The notes: a model not told the origin generated them from the sequence alone. 64,000 nt of DNA from JADHUC01 sp964623055 (GCA_964623055.1 CAZURK010000002.1:1-64000), one strand, 5' to 3'. Shown: positions 1 to 9,111, numbered from the stretch's first letter. Made by a program: numbers and translations.

Positions 1-706
1 GTCACTATGAACTGCATTAGTATCCGCAGGTTTCGCCGAGTGGCGCGATTTCGCAGGTAATGCATAAACAGAGAAGGAAAGGACTTCATCGCCTTGAATG
101 CCCACGACAATTCTCGTTGTTTGGCCGCTTCATTGTATTATACCACCTGGGCCAACGCTCCGGGCCTAAGTACCACGACTTTGGGGCTGGGGATGAGGGA
201 CGGATGAAAGCGCAAGGAAGCAAGGGAACAAACTGACAAGGCCCCCCAGCGGGCCTCCAGATCGTCAACGTCCGGCCCTCAGTCGCTGGATACTACCGCC
301 TCGCGGGCGTTCGCCTAGCCGCGGCGCTCGACCAGAATTTCCGGGTCGAGCACCAGATGGCGTCTGGGCGGGGACGGGCCGCTGGTCGGAAACTCGGCGA
401 TCCCGCAATCCCTTCCCTTGCTGCCGCAGGACCTTTCCAGCCGTCTCCAATTGTAGCTCCAAGTCGGCGCGTCCCGAATTGCCGTCGAAAATGGGACGCG
501 AATGGTACACACCAGAAGTTAAGTCTTGCCATACGTCAGGAGGTAAATCCAACCCCGGTGTCAAGCGTATTGTTGCGCGCGTCAATGGCCCACACCCCGG
601 AAGTTCTTGTTGGCGCAAAAACTACAGAGGTCCGACACGCCGCCGCAGTTTAGCCGACCGCCGTTGCGCGCGGAGGTGAAATCGACCTCAGCACGCCAAG
701 AACCAC
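1..706. other. Gene-poor region without a convincing CDS
   Basis: No open frame here has a plausible start, ribosome binding site and protein-like composition. The short frames on both strands are rich in Arg, Pro and Gly and overlap each other, which is typical of chance frames in GC-rich DNA. The right end carries a 15-bp sequence (675-689) that recurs at 2690-2704, so this may be repeat debris. Nothing else is seen. Confidence 0.5.
675..689 (+). repeat. Short dispersed direct repeat, copy 1
   Basis: The 15-mer GGTGAAATCGACCTC is found here and again in direct orientation at 2690-2704. A second shared word, GTCCGACAC, lies to its left at about 630-638, but to the right of the other copy at about 2736-2744. 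This suggests fragments of one dispersed repeat rather than simple flanking direct repeats. Confidence 0.5.
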
Positions 707-1282
707 TTAGTTCGCCAGCCGACGCAGAGCCTCTGCGTCATCTCCGATTCGCTGTAGGGTTAGTTCGACACTCGCCTCACAATCTTCGCACCAGTACGAT
801 TCGCAAAGACTGGACTCGGCAACGTAGCCAACAATGTCGTGCTGAGTGACCATCAAACCCGGCAGTTCTCGGTACAAGTCGTCCAGATAGTCCAGGAAGT
901 CGTCGTAGCACATCCCAGTACCTTCTTCGTCCACGCTGCCTCGTGTCTCTTCTTTTGCCGCCATAACCAAAGTGACAAGGGGAGAGTTTTCGATTCTGGA
1001 CAGTAGTGCCCCGAAATCCCCCTCTGGCTTACCTTGTATCGACTTGATGAATCCGGTGACTGCATCATTCACGGTCTCGAATGACGGTCCTTCATGACGA
1101 AAGAATTTGCCGCCCAACATTTCGCCCACGGCAACATCAATCTGCGCCAACAAATGACCGCACAGGCCGCTTGTGGCTCTACAAATCGGACACCCCGGTT
1201 GCTCGTGGATACCGCCATCTGGTTCGTTTTCGTGCATTTGCAGAATCGCCTTCTCGATCTCAAGGCATGGGGCCCTTGCCAA
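707..1282 (-). CDS. Hypothetical cysteine-containing protein
   Basis: A 191-residue frame with balanced, acidic, protein-like composition and no recognised family. It has two CxxC pairs: GCPICRA followed by CGH near residues 31-43, and YWCEDCEA near residues 163-170. The pattern would suit a small zinc-binding site, which is an inference. There is no signal peptide or membrane segment, so it is probably cytoplasmic. The longest start is TTG with no clear Shine-Dalgarno sequence. An ATG at 1237 is preceded by an AAGG about ten bases upstream and may be the real start, but using it still keeps both cysteine pairs. It is isolated, with no obvious operon partner. Confidence 0.5.
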   Translation of the reverse strand: MARAPCLEIEKAILQMHENEPDGGIHEQPGCPICRATSGLCGHLLAQIDVAVGEMLGGKFFRHEGPSFETVNDAVTGFIKSIQGKPEGDFGALLSRIENSPLVTLVMAAKEETRGSVDEEGTGMCYDDFLDYLDDLYRELPGLMVTQHDIVGYVAESSLCESYWCEDCEASVELTLQRIGDDAEALRRLAN

Positions 1283-1602
1283 TGTGCATCATTCTATCGA
1301 TGGTAGGCCAAGCTCGATAGACGTGGGGGGTGGTCGAGCCTACCCGACACCATGAAGCAATCATGGCAAAAGGCCTCCCCTGGCGATCTTTGGCAGCTTG
1401 GCATGTCGTGGATTCCGCCAAACTCGCCAGGTTGCTACAGTCTTGCAGTGGACGGATTAGATCTGCTCGCTTTCTGCGGGGCAGGTAGATTGTGATGTTT
1501 GGCCGATCTGCTGGTCTGGTAGATTCGATCGGTAACGGATAACATGATTGAGCTCGTTTGGGACGATCCTGGGGAACATTCTCTCGTTCGTGAGGTGCAT
1601 CA
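1283..1602. other. Intergenic region with imperfect GTAG...CTAC hairpin
   Basis: Divergent spacer between the gene at 707-1282 and the one at 1603-2181. An imperfect inverted repeat at 1303-1343 begins with GTAGGC and ends with GCCTAC, resembling a decayed member of the GTAG-type palindromes found elsewhere in the window. No gene is seen. Confidence 0.35.
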
Positions 1603-2181
1603 ATGCGATTGCTCTCTGCCAGTCTAGTGCTGTTCCTAGTGCCTGCCGCAAACGCGGCTGAGAAGTCGAACCTCCAAGACACTGGCCAAATGGAGACCGC
1701 CATCGGGCTACCGACCGGCGTGCCGCCCATTGTCAGCATTGCGCACGCCGTGCCTGGGAAACGTCAAGTCACGCTGCATGTGACTGTCCCCAAACTGATA
1801 CACAAACGGGACGTTCATAGGATCAACGTGCCTCCCGGATCGTCATTGTCCGCCGTCCAAGAATCGCACTCCATTACCCCTGTCCCACTTGAGTTCGAAC
1901 TGCTCCTTGACGAGAGTCAATTCTCAAAACATCTGGGAACCGTGGTATTGGACAAGACAGGAAAGCAACTCAAAAGAGAGGATGTTCTTCAACGACTGAA
2001 GACGGCAACTCCGGCGATGATCGCGTTACCGTTTGGACAAATGGTGTACGCTACGGACGGCATGCCGGATAGATTCTACCTTCCTGTGTTGACAGACGAT
2101 GTGGTCATCATCGTTCCCGACAGATACACCCGCCAAAAAGTACGAAAGATCTACCGAAGCACGCTGGAGGCCGAGGAATAG
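1603..2181 (+). CDS. Hypothetical secreted protein
   Basis: A 192-residue protein beginning MRLLSASLVLFLVPAANAAE, a convincing cleavable signal peptide ending at ANA-AE, so it is probably periplasmic or secreted. The mature part is mixed alpha/beta in appearance with no recognised family. The C-terminus is basic (RYTRQKVRKIYR). ATG at 1603 is preceded by GAGG with suitable spacing. It is followed by a decayed region and then convergent genes, so it appears monocistronic. Function is unknown. Confidence 0.65.
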   Translation: MRLLSASLVLFLVPAANAAEKSNLQDTGQMETAIGLPTGVPPIVSIAHAVPGKRQVTLHVTVPKLIHKRDVHRINVPPGSSLSAVQESHSITPVPLEFELLLDESQFSKHLGTVVLDKTGKQLKREDVLQRLKTATPAMIALPFGQMVYATDGMPDRFYLPVLTDDVVIIVPDRYTRQKVRKIYRSTLEAEE

Positions 2182-2229
2182 CATCTTTACTCACGCACAC
2201 TCCGGAAGGCTTGCGTGATTGTCGCTGAG

Positions 2230-2555
2230 ATGGTCGGGGGACGCCGACTGACGCGGCCACCTCCTGTTTCGTATAGCACCTCAACTGCAAATCCTGCACC
2301 GCCGCGTCGCGTTCCTTACGCTCATCCCTCTCGATACGTGATAGCCAGCGGTTGATCGTGTTGCCCTTTCGTGGCCGCCACTTGTTTCTTCTCGTCGGTT
2401 TCTCTACTTCGACAGCGTATCGTTCCGTTGTCGCGACATCCGAATCTCCACGCTCTATGCGCTTTTTCGTGATGTCCGGGGCACGACGATTGTAGTGATC
2501 GTATTGAGTGTCCCCGGATAGGCAGAGCCTCTCACGGATAGCGTGAGTGGTACCT
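2230..2555 (-). pseudogene. Relic of an HTH/ParB-like or DNA methylase-associated protein
   Basis: On the minus strand, about 100 residues look like a real DNA-binding protein fragment: KKRIERGDSD, then NRWLSRIERDERKERDAAVQ, then CYTKQEVAASVGVP. The last resembles the helix-turn-helix in ParB-like and phage-type methylase regulators (W-x-x-E-E-I-A-x-x-V-G-V-P). Both flanks of the frame degenerate into low-complexity Arg/Ser/Pro sequence, no start with a ribosome binding site is seen, and the N-terminal domain is absent. I read it as an eroded mobile-element remnant. The rest of 2182-2900 holds no other gene, only the repeat copy at 2690-2704. Confidence 0.4.
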
Positions 2556-2689
2556 CGCGAAGGAATGTGTTGGGAGCAATCGCCTGTGAAAAGAACGATC
2601 ACAACTTCCCGCAGCGACGACGACCGAGTCGAATCACATGAAAGGTGGCGCACACCGCCTGCAATTGACGACTTGCATTTTCGTGCGTC

Positions 2690-2704
2690 GGTGAAATCGA
2701 CCTC
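2690..2704 (+). repeat. Short dispersed direct repeat, copy 2
   Basis: Second copy of the 15-mer GGTGAAATCGACCTC (first copy 675-689), followed by a GTCCGACAC word at about 2736. The two copies flank the small-gene region at 707-2555. Confidence 0.5.
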
Positions 2705-2900
2705 TGCACTTTCGGACAGCGCTAGAAGTACAGATGTCCGACACACCTCCGCGCGCTGGGAGGCGGGGAGAACGCGGTTGACACGGGTGCAGTCTAGCTT
2801 GCGAGATGGGGAGATGGGGGCAACTCCTGACACTCGACGATGAGCGCCGTTTGCGGCACGCATACCCGCGCTGCCGCTCTCAAGCCCTTTGTCAGCCCCA

Positions 2901-3575
2901 CTACTTCTCCCGAATCTGAATGCTTCTCCACTGGGTCTCGGCGCGTTCGCTCTGGAAGCCGATGGGGCCTTCGGTCAGTTCGCAGTCGCCGACCGTCGAA
3001 ACGACGGTGCCGTTCAGTTTGATGACCATGTCGCCACCGGTAACTTCAATCTCCATCGTGTTGAACTCGCCGACCGGCTTGCGCACCTTCGCCAGAGCTT
3101 CCCTGTCGAGTGTGCGAGTACACTTGACGCTACGAGGAATCGGGAGAATCAGTCCCATGGCCCCGTGCGCTCCCTGCACCTCGATACTGCGCGGCCAGAC
3201 GCCCAGAGCGTTCTTCTCACCGATATGGATCAGGCAGCCGCTGTTGCCGCGAAACGCCGAGCCGTCTGTCAGGGTTTCGGGCCTCTTGAATGCGAACTCG
3301 AAACGTAACGTGTAATTGCTGTAGGACTTCTCTGTGTATATGTACCCAGCGGGACTGCCGCTGCAGATCAGGATACCTTCCTTAATCGTGTAGGTCCCGT
3401 TGTTGTCCGCACCCTCCTTTCCCAGGTGGAACTTCCATCCGTCGAAGTCCTTGCCGTTGAATAGGGCGGTCCAGCCCTCTTCGGCGTTTTCCTGTGCGGG
3501 AAGAAGTGTCGGCAAGACGAGTGTCGCCGTCAGGATCAGAACCAGTCCGGTCGCGATTCGATTGGATCTTCTCAT
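2901..3575 (-). CDS. DUF1080 (3-keto-disaccharide hydrolase-like) secreted protein
   Basis: A 224-residue protein. The N-terminus has a signal peptide (MRRSNRIATG, a hydrophobic stretch, then LLPAQE). The mature domain opens with GWTALFNGKDFDGWKFH, the hallmark of DUF1080, a concanavalin-like beta-sandwich family whose characterised members hydrolyse 3-keto-glycosides. Further family features are FRGNSGCLIHIGEK in mid-protein and the closing IGFQSERAETQWRSIQIREK. ATG at 3575 is chosen because AGGAG precedes it by about seven bases. A longer in-frame extension lacks this and would bury the signal peptide. Planctomycetes carry many DUF1080 paralogues for periplasmic carbohydrate breakdown. No sugar oxidoreductase lies next to it, so its substrate is unknown. 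Confidence 0.9.
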   Translation of the reverse strand: MRRSNRIATGLVLILTATLVLPTLLPAQENAEEGWTALFNGKDFDGWKFHLGKEGADNNGTYTIKEGILICSGSPAGYIYTEKSYSNYTLRFEFAFKRPETLTDGSAFRGNSGCLIHIGEKNALGVWPRSIEVQGAHGAMGLILPIPRSVKCTRTLDREALAKVRKPVGEFNTMEIEVTGGDMVIKLNGTVVSTVGDCELTEGPIGFQSERAETQWRSIQIREK

Positions 3576-3695
3576 GTCGTTTCTCCTGTGATTCGCTAGG
3601 GGCTCTTTCACGCAAATTGATGTGTATAGAATTGCCTTGGCAGTGGTCAACTGGCCCAGGGATCCAGACCAGTCGAATCGGGTGTAGTTCAAGGT

Positions 3696-4499
3696 TTACG
3701 TGGTCTGAACCACGACGTACTGTTTGCGAAACTCGAAGCCCGCCTGAGGCCACGTCGTCACGTACCGACGCAAAGCTGCCATACCCTTTTTGTCGTCGTG
3801 CCCGTTAATCCGACAGTCAGACTGTGCCCGCCCGTTCTCATCTCGCATTGCGTACATTCGCAATCCGTAGAAATCGCTGGACTCGACGAGCCATTGGAAT
3901 GCCTCGACCGAACGTGTGAACATGCAGCAGGGACAGAACGGATGCTCGTCGCTGTCGCCGTCGGCCGAACACGCCGACGCTGCTTCGTAGGTCTCCTGTT
4001 GCTCGGCATAGTGCGCGACGGGGCCCAAGATGATTCGCCGCTTTCGGCCATCGGAAGATTCGATCACAAGCGTCATGCACTCGTCCGGCGAAGCCAGCGT
4101 GGCTTCTCTCAAGGGCACAAAATCCGTCTGGTACCATGTGTCGAACCCTGATCTGACCGACTCTGCCGTATCCGTGCCAGCGGAGTGTTGGTACTCAAAC
4201 AGTCCAGCGGGAACCAACTCTGGGTGCGAAACCGTGATAATGCTGCATGTTTGCACTCCGTTCTCACCATGATCGAACGTCAGGAACTCGGGCGAGACTT
4301 CGAAACGAGTCTCCTGATCGATCAGCGATTCATCTTGCCGCTGCAGCGAACGTCCCTTTTCCTCCATCACCTGCTCCAGCAAGTCAAGCAGGTGAATACT
4401 CTCCTCCCAGCTTCCCTCCTCGTTCTGAAAGGTGAAGTTCAGTTCCTGGCCAAAGGTCTCAGGCTTCTTCGGTTGCTTCTTCTTGAAGAAGGAGAACAT
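3696..4499 (-). CDS. DUF6348-like protein
   Basis: A 267-residue protein starting MFSFFKKKQPKKPETFG, with a basic head and no signal peptide. I recognise DUF6348-type features: SHPELVPAGLFEYQHSAGTD, then GFDTWYQTDFVPLREAT, the GRKRRIILGPVAHYAEQ segment, and a cysteine-rich HPFCPCCMFTRSVEAFQ segment. The family has no established function. The CPCC motif might bind a metal, which is inference. The ATG at 4499 is used because the upstream in-frame sequence is unlike protein. It lies 120 bp upstream (in transcription order) of the DUF1080 gene and could be co-transcribed with it. Confidence 0.75.
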   Translation of the reverse strand: MFSFFKKKQPKKPETFGQELNFTFQNEEGSWEESIHLLDLLEQVMEEKGRSLQRQDESLIDQETRFEVSPEFLTFDHGENGVQTCSIITVSHPELVPAGLFEYQHSAGTDTAESVRSGFDTWYQTDFVPLREATLASPDECMTLVIESSDGRKRRIILGPVAHYAEQQETYEAASACSADGDSDEHPFCPCCMFTRSVEAFQWLVESSDFYGLRMYAMRDENGRAQSDCRINGHDDKKGMAALRRYVTTWPQAGFEFRKQYVVVQTT

Positions 4500-4766
4500 C
4501 GCATGCCCTTTCGCAAACTCGACGAATGGCGATCCCCACCCGCACGACCTCATCTTGGCAATCGCGAGGCCATAAGTCGCAGTCTGGCGCACGCCGCCGG
4601 CAGGCGACAGTGTCCAACAGGTCAGCATTCTGGCACGCCCACGAGCCTGAAGCAACAAGGGGCAGGGACGCGCGACGTAGCTGGCTGGACTGAAGCGGCA
4701 CCCGCCGAAATGATCGCGGGGCACAGCGGCCTACAGGACACTTGCGGCGACGAGGTCGGGCGTCAT

Positions 4767-6080
4767 CTACAGCTCGTCCCTGTATGTCTCAAAAACCTCA
4801 TCCAATACGGCGAGCACGCGGTCGATATCGCCACTGGAGTGCTGGACACTATAGCCGTGATGGAACGGTCCGCCTCCATAATCGTGGAAGTACACACCTT
4901 TGTCCCAGCAGGACTTCAGCACCTTCAAGAACGTTTCGTTGTTGTGACAGAATGTATCCTCATACCGGAGCGCCGGCGTTTTCCTGCCAATCAGGATGTT
5001 GAATCGGGCTCCGTGATGGGGGACCACGGTATTGAGTTTATGTGTCTCGATAATCTGATCGAAACCGTCGTGGAATTGCGTCTCCAGCTTCTGCAGTGTG
5101 GCATAGAATTCGGGCTTCGCTGCCTCTTTCATGAACGCCAGGCCCGCGAGGACTGGCACCAAGTGGGCGTTGAACGTTCCGCTGTGCGCGACTGGACCAA
5201 CGGGCTGGTACAAGTCCATGATCTCGGCCTTGCCGCAAAACGCCGACAACGGCAGTCCGCCACCCAGCGACTTGCCGATGGTGCACACATCCGGCGCGAC
5301 ACCGAAATCTTCCTGCGCTCCACCAAGCGATTTCTTGAACACCGATTGAATCTCATCGAAGAACAGCACGATCCCCGCGTCTTTGGTGATCTCGCGGGCC
5401 ACCTCCAAGTATCCAGGCTCCGGCTTGATGCAGGCACAGTTGTAGTTGACGGGCTCCAGAATCAGCATCGCCGCCTCGTGACCGTGCCGTTCGATCGCCT
5501 TTTGCAGTGCGTCGCAGTCGTTGTAGGGGATCGGGATGATCAGCCCGGCCAACTCCTTGGGAATGCCCGGAGATTCGATGTATGGGGATTTTCGGTTTTG
5601 CGAGAATGAACTCTGCGGCGGGTGACCTCCGATGTAGATCAACTCGTGGTAGCCGTGAAAATGCCCCTCGACGCGGATGATCTTGTCGCGACCCGTGAAC
5701 GCCCGGCACGCGCGAATCAAGTGCAGCGTGGCCTCGGATCCGGCCGAGCAGAACCGCACGCGATCCGCACAGGGTATGCACTGACAGACAAGTCGGGCCA
5801 GCTCCTCGTGGTAAGGGGTCTCCAGCGCATTGACGTATCCCAACTCGGACGCCTTTCGCAGCGCCTCGTCAATCGCGGGATGAGCGTTGCCCAACAGGCC
5901 GGCTCCGTGGGCACACGACATGTCGATGAATTCCCGTCCTTCGATATCCCAAACTCGGCTTCCTTTCCCGTGGGATACGTAGAACGGCACGTTCAACGCC
6001 TTGTTCAACCGGGTGGATGAATTCACACCACCCGGCAACACTCTCCTGGCAAGTGCGTAGTGATCTATGTGAGTGCTCAC
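4767..6080 (-). CDS. Class III PLP-dependent aminotransferase (GSA aminomutase-like)
   Basis: A 437-residue aspartate aminotransferase-superfamily class III enzyme. It opens with LPGGVNSSTRLNKAL, as in glutamate-1-semialdehyde aminomutases, followed by the cofactor segment SAGSEATLHLIRACRAFTGR, the Asp motif LFFDEIQSVFK, and DVCTIGKSLGGGLP, whose lysine should form the Schiff base with PLP. It should be a cytoplasmic aminotransferase or aminomutase. I do not call it HemL because no tetrapyrrole gene is nearby and several positions differ from typical HemL. The start is GTG at 6080, with a GGAG seven bases upstream. It is divergent from the YhdH-type gene at 6242. Confidence 0.88.
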   Translation of the reverse strand: MSTHIDHYALARRVLPGGVNSSTRLNKALNVPFYVSHGKGSRVWDIEGREFIDMSCAHGAGLLGNAHPAIDEALRKASELGYVNALETPYHEELARLVCQCIPCADRVRFCSAGSEATLHLIRACRAFTGRDKIIRVEGHFHGYHELIYIGGHPPQSSFSQNRKSPYIESPGIPKELAGLIIPIPYNDCDALQKAIERHGHEAAMLILEPVNYNCACIKPEPGYLEVAREITKDAGIVLFFDEIQSVFKKSLGGAQEDFGVAPDVCTIGKSLGGGLPLSAFCGKAEIMDLYQPVGPVAHSGTFNAHLVPVLAGLAFMKEAAKPEFYATLQKLETQFHDGFDQIIETHKLNTVVPHHGARFNILIGRKTPALRYEDTFCHNNETFLKVLKSCWDKGVYFHDYGGGPFHHGYSVQHSSGDIDRVLAVLDEVFETYRDEL

Positions 6081-6241
6081 TGTCTCGCTCCGCGATGTTT
6101 GGAGTGCGGAAACTCGTTACCGCTTCGGACTTCTTTGTTGCTGCGCGGTGTTGTGCATGACCGAATTGTGCCAGCATGTTGTATACTACTCGCAACTGTC
6201 TCAGGCACGCAAACCGCCGTCAGCCCCAAGAGGAAGGAAAT

Positions 6242-7243
6242 ATGCTCCCAGATACGTTTCGTTGTTACCTTGTCAAGAAGATCGGCAAAGATCAGATCGA
6301 ATCGACGGTCGAGGTGCGGCCCACCCACGAATTGCCGGCTGGCGATGTGCTGATCGAGGTGGCGTACTCGTCGGTGAACTACAAAGACACCATGGCGGCG
6401 AAAGGGCATCCGGGCGTGGCACGCAAGTTTCCTCATGTACCTGGAATCGACGCCGCAGGAACTGTCGTCGCCAGCACAAGTTCCGACTATCAGGCGGGCG
6501 ATCAGGTGCTCGTGACCAGCTACGAGCTAGGCGTTGAACGCTGGGGGGGTTGGTCGGAATACGTGCGCGTGTCTGCCGATTGGATCGTCCCGTTGCCGGA
6601 GGGATTGTCTCTGGCCGACAGCATGGCTCTGGGCACTGCCGGCCTGACCGCCGGACTCTGTATCCGGGCGCTCCAGCATCATGGCATCAGTCCGGACACG
6701 GGCGAGGTGCTTGTCACGGGCGCCACTGGCGGCGTGGGCAGTCTGGCGGTGATGTTGTTGGCGAGAATCGGCCTCACCGTAGTGGCGGTTTCTGGCAAGC
6801 CGGATCGAGCCGATTGGCTCCGGGAGTTGGGAGCATCTCAAGTCCTCGGACGCGAGGAAATAATGGATGACAGCAAACGCCCGCTGCTCAAAGCCCGTTG
6901 GGCGGGTGCCGTCGACACGGTGGGAGGCACGATGCTGGCATCGCTTCTGCGATCGGTGAAGAACGAAGGGTGCGTTGCCGCTTGCGGTGTCGTGGGCGGG
7001 GCCGACGTGGATACCAGCGTATACCCGTTCATTCTGCGCGGTGTCACCCTACGAGGCGTCGATTCCGCCTGGTGTCCCATGCAGCGTCGTCGTGAAGTCT
7101 GGGAACTGCTCAGCGGCGACTGGAAGCTGGAATCGCTTGACTTGTTCGTTGAAACCATCGGCCTCGCCGACCTGACAGACAAGGTCGAGCAACTGCACGC
7201 CGGACGCAATGTGGGCCGCACCATTATCGACGTTAGGCGATGA
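6242..7243 (+). CDS. YhdH/YhfP-type quinone oxidoreductase (acrylyl-CoA reductase-like)
   Basis: A 333-residue zinc-independent medium-chain dehydrogenase/reductase. YSSVNYKDTMAAKGHPGVARKFPHVPGIDAAGTV is the YhdH/AcuI signature region, and VTGATGGVGSLAVMLLARIG is the NADPH-binding loop. LRGVDSAWCPMQRRREVWELL near the C-terminus is also typical. Family members reduce acrylyl-CoA or quinones with NADPH in the cytoplasm. ATG at 6242 has AGGAAGG just upstream. The stop lies two bases from the end of the convergent nucleotidyltransferase gene. No DMSP-related genes are seen, so the physiological substrate is open. Confidence 0.92.
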   Translation: MLPDTFRCYLVKKIGKDQIESTVEVRPTHELPAGDVLIEVAYSSVNYKDTMAAKGHPGVARKFPHVPGIDAAGTVVASTSSDYQAGDQVLVTSYELGVERWGGWSEYVRVSADWIVPLPEGLSLADSMALGTAGLTAGLCIRALQHHGISPDTGEVLVTGATGGVGSLAVMLLARIGLTVVAVSGKPDRADWLRELGASQVLGREEIMDDSKRPLLKARWAGAVDTVGGTMLASLLRSVKNEGCVAACGVVGGADVDTSVYPFILRGVTLRGVDSAWCPMQRRREVWELLSGDWKLESLDLFVETIGLADLTDKVEQLHAGRNVGRTIIDVRR

Positions 7244-7245
7244 GT

Positions 7246-8040
7246 CTAACGATTTGGAGTGCGATGACTTATCGCCATGGGAATACCCGTCTGAGCTAAA
7301 CGCAAGCGTATTAGTAGATCGTTCAACGCTGATTTTCCGCTCCCGACTTCCGGCAAATCCGATTTGTCGGATGCCGCTTCAAGTTCGCCGACAAGCCGCG
7401 TGTACTCTCTCTCGTGAAACTGCATGTCGGCTTCGGGCAGGTTTCCCTTCTCGGGACCGGAAAGCTTGCGCTCGATGAGTTCTTCGATGTAAGCGAGCTT
7501 GGCTGCCTCGTTGAGCGTCCGCAGGTTTGCCTCGACTTCGCCGGTCCGCATCAGGTGTATGCCGGTCAGCAACACGCGATAGACGTACAACAACGGCTTT
7601 ACGCGCGGTGGATTCTCCTTCTGGAATAACTTCCATTGCGTTGCAGCAAAGCCAAGGTAGTGGTGCGAGTGATGTCGGGTGATGCAGTCGGCGGCGATTG
7701 CTTTCAGCTCCTCGTGCTCCGGAGTTGCATGAACAACAAGCGGCGAAAAGACCTGCTCCAGCACGTAGCCGTTCTTCTTGAGCATCAGGCCGAAGAACTT
7801 CTTAGCATCGTGCGTGACCAGATCAATCTCAAGACCATCGTAGAAGCCTTCTTTCTCGACGGTCTCTTGGCCAACGTCCAGCCCAACAACCTGCTCCAAC
7901 GGCAACAAATGCACACCTCGAAGATCGAAGTCCGAGTCCGGCGACGGGAAGCCGTACAGATGCGCTCCGCTGATCGTGGCGAACATCAGCGGATACGGAT
8001 GCTGCTCGACGTGCTGCGTCAGCTTGCCGTTGTCGATCAT
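7246..8040 (-). CDS. Predicted nucleotidyltransferase, second of a coupled pair
   Basis: A 264-residue protein of the DNA polymerase beta-like nucleotidyltransferase superfamily (RlaP/COG3541 type). The active-site region reads ATISGAHLYGFPSPDSDFDLRG: a GA/GS loop and a DxD metal motif. The rest is mostly helical (KPLLYVYRVLLTGIHLMRTG). Its ATG overlaps the stop of the upstream paralogue as ATGA (8037-8040), so translation is probably coupled and the two may act together. It lacks the N-terminal barrel-like domain of its partner. The substrate is unknown: the family includes members linked to RNA repair, but that role cannot be assigned from sequence here. Confidence 0.85.
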   Translation of the reverse strand: MIDNGKLTQHVEQHPYPLMFATISGAHLYGFPSPDSDFDLRGVHLLPLEQVVGLDVGQETVEKEGFYDGLEIDLVTHDAKKFFGLMLKKNGYVLEQVFSPLVVHATPEHEELKAIAADCITRHHSHHYLGFAATQWKLFQKENPPRVKPLLYVYRVLLTGIHLMRTGEVEANLRTLNEAAKLAYIEELIERKLSGPEKGNLPEADMQFHEREYTRLVGELEAASDKSDLPEVGSGKSALNDLLIRLRLAQTGIPMAISHRTPNR

Positions 8041-8999
8041 GGCAAGGCTTCCTCCAACGCTAATCGGCGAGCTTTGACGAGCATTTCGTTGGCTCGCTCG
8101 TAATTGGGACGTTCCGGGAGCGTGGTATGCTCGAAGGCCGAGTTGAACTTCTTGTGCAGTTCGAGTCGCCACGCCTCGACTTCATCCCATTTTGTCTCTC
8201 CCGACTTGATCGCCAGCAATCGGTCTCGATGCTCGCCAACCGCGACCGTGACGACCCCTTCCATCAGCACGTTGATGCCGGACAGCAGCAGCCGGATCAG
8301 GTGCATCACGTGTTTCCACTTGACCTGACCTTGATTGCGAATATCGGTCTGCATTTTCTTGAACTGCGAAGCCACGTAGCCGCTGTATGTCTGGAAGACA
8401 AGCTTCGACAGAAAGATCTCTTTCATATCGAGCAATTCACGAGCGAGCGGCGTGGCCGTCTCGACCACAGGCGTGTAGAGGCATTCCAGCACGTTTGGAT
8501 TCGCTTTGAGAGCCAGCACGACAAACTTCTGGAGTTCCCAATACACCTCCTGCGTTGCGTCGTTTTCGAGTTGCTCCGGCACGCCGTACAGCGACCAGTG
8601 CAGGTCGGCAGGCGGCAGATAGATGCCTCGGCGGTCGATGTCCGAGTTTTCGTCGTCCAATCCGTAAGCCCGCGATCCGATCACACAGCGGAAGATGACT
8701 CGATCGAATAGTCCGTGCTTTGCCAACACCTGATTGGTGTCGCTGATGTCGCCTTCTTTGTATTCCGCCAGTAGAACAAGTTGGTCGTGGCGCAGCGGGG
8801 ACTCGAATCCATCAGAGAAGCGAACCCGGTACGAGTGCTGGCGGTCCATCGGAGATCTCACAACGACACCGACCGCCCCGGAAGGATGCACGATGCGACC
8901 GTTGGCGCCCTGCACAGGTTTCAGGGAAACAACCTGTGTGCCGACCGGATAGATCAGGTTTGGACTGCTGTCAGAAGTGTGATCAGCATCGTGCGTCAT
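8037..8999 (-). CDS. Predicted nucleotidyltransferase with N-terminal SH3-like domain
   Basis: A 320-residue paralogue of the downstream gene. Residues about 15-80 form a small beta-rich domain (YPVGTQVVSL, then VGVVVRSP, then YRVRFSDGFES) like an SH3/KOW fold. The nucleotidyltransferase core follows with FRCVIGSRAYGLDDENSDID, a canonical GS-x(n)-DxD site. The C-terminal half is helical and shares the R-L-L-L-S/T-G-I motif with its partner. ATG at 8999 is preferred. A TTG ten codons upstream is an alternative, and neither has an ideal Shine-Dalgarno. The stop overlaps the next start. It is probably cytoplasmic, and an RNA or protein substrate is possible. Confidence 0.85.
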   Translation of the reverse strand: MTHDADHTSDSSPNLIYPVGTQVVSLKPVQGANGRIVHPSGAVGVVVRSPMDRQHSYRVRFSDGFESPLRHDQLVLLAEYKEGDISDTNQVLAKHGLFDRVIFRCVIGSRAYGLDDENSDIDRRGIYLPPADLHWSLYGVPEQLENDATQEVYWELQKFVVLALKANPNVLECLYTPVVETATPLARELLDMKEIFLSKLVFQTYSGYVASQFKKMQTDIRNQGQVKWKHVMHLIRLLLSGINVLMEGVVTVAVGEHRDRLLAIKSGETKWDEVEAWRLELHKKFNSAFEHTTLPERPNYERANEMLVKARRLALEEALP

Positions 9000-9077
9000 A
9001 TTCCCGGTTTGCTCCGTCACTCCCGCCAAGATTCCGCCTGACCCGATTCATCATCATTGTGTCGTGCTGACACGTGA

Positions 9078-9111
9078 CCGTCCAGGCATCCCATCATTGA
9101 TGCCCGGACGG
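9078..9111. repeat. Intergenic hairpin
   Basis: CCGTCCAGGCATC pairs with GATGCCCGGACGG (one mismatch) around an eight-base loop. It lies downstream of the eutBC fusion on the minus strand. No T-run follows, so it is a palindromic repeat or a weak terminator. Confidence 0.5.

Noticed and set aside
4185..5609. Long plus-strand open frame opposite the class III aminotransferase
   Set aside because: It is antisense to a gene with clear PLP motifs, has no family features and arises from codon bias in GC-rich DNA.
4767..6080. Assignment as hemL
   Set aside because: The sequence resembles glutamate-1-semialdehyde aminomutase, but no haem genes are adjacent and the match could equally be another class III aminotransferase, so no symbol is given.
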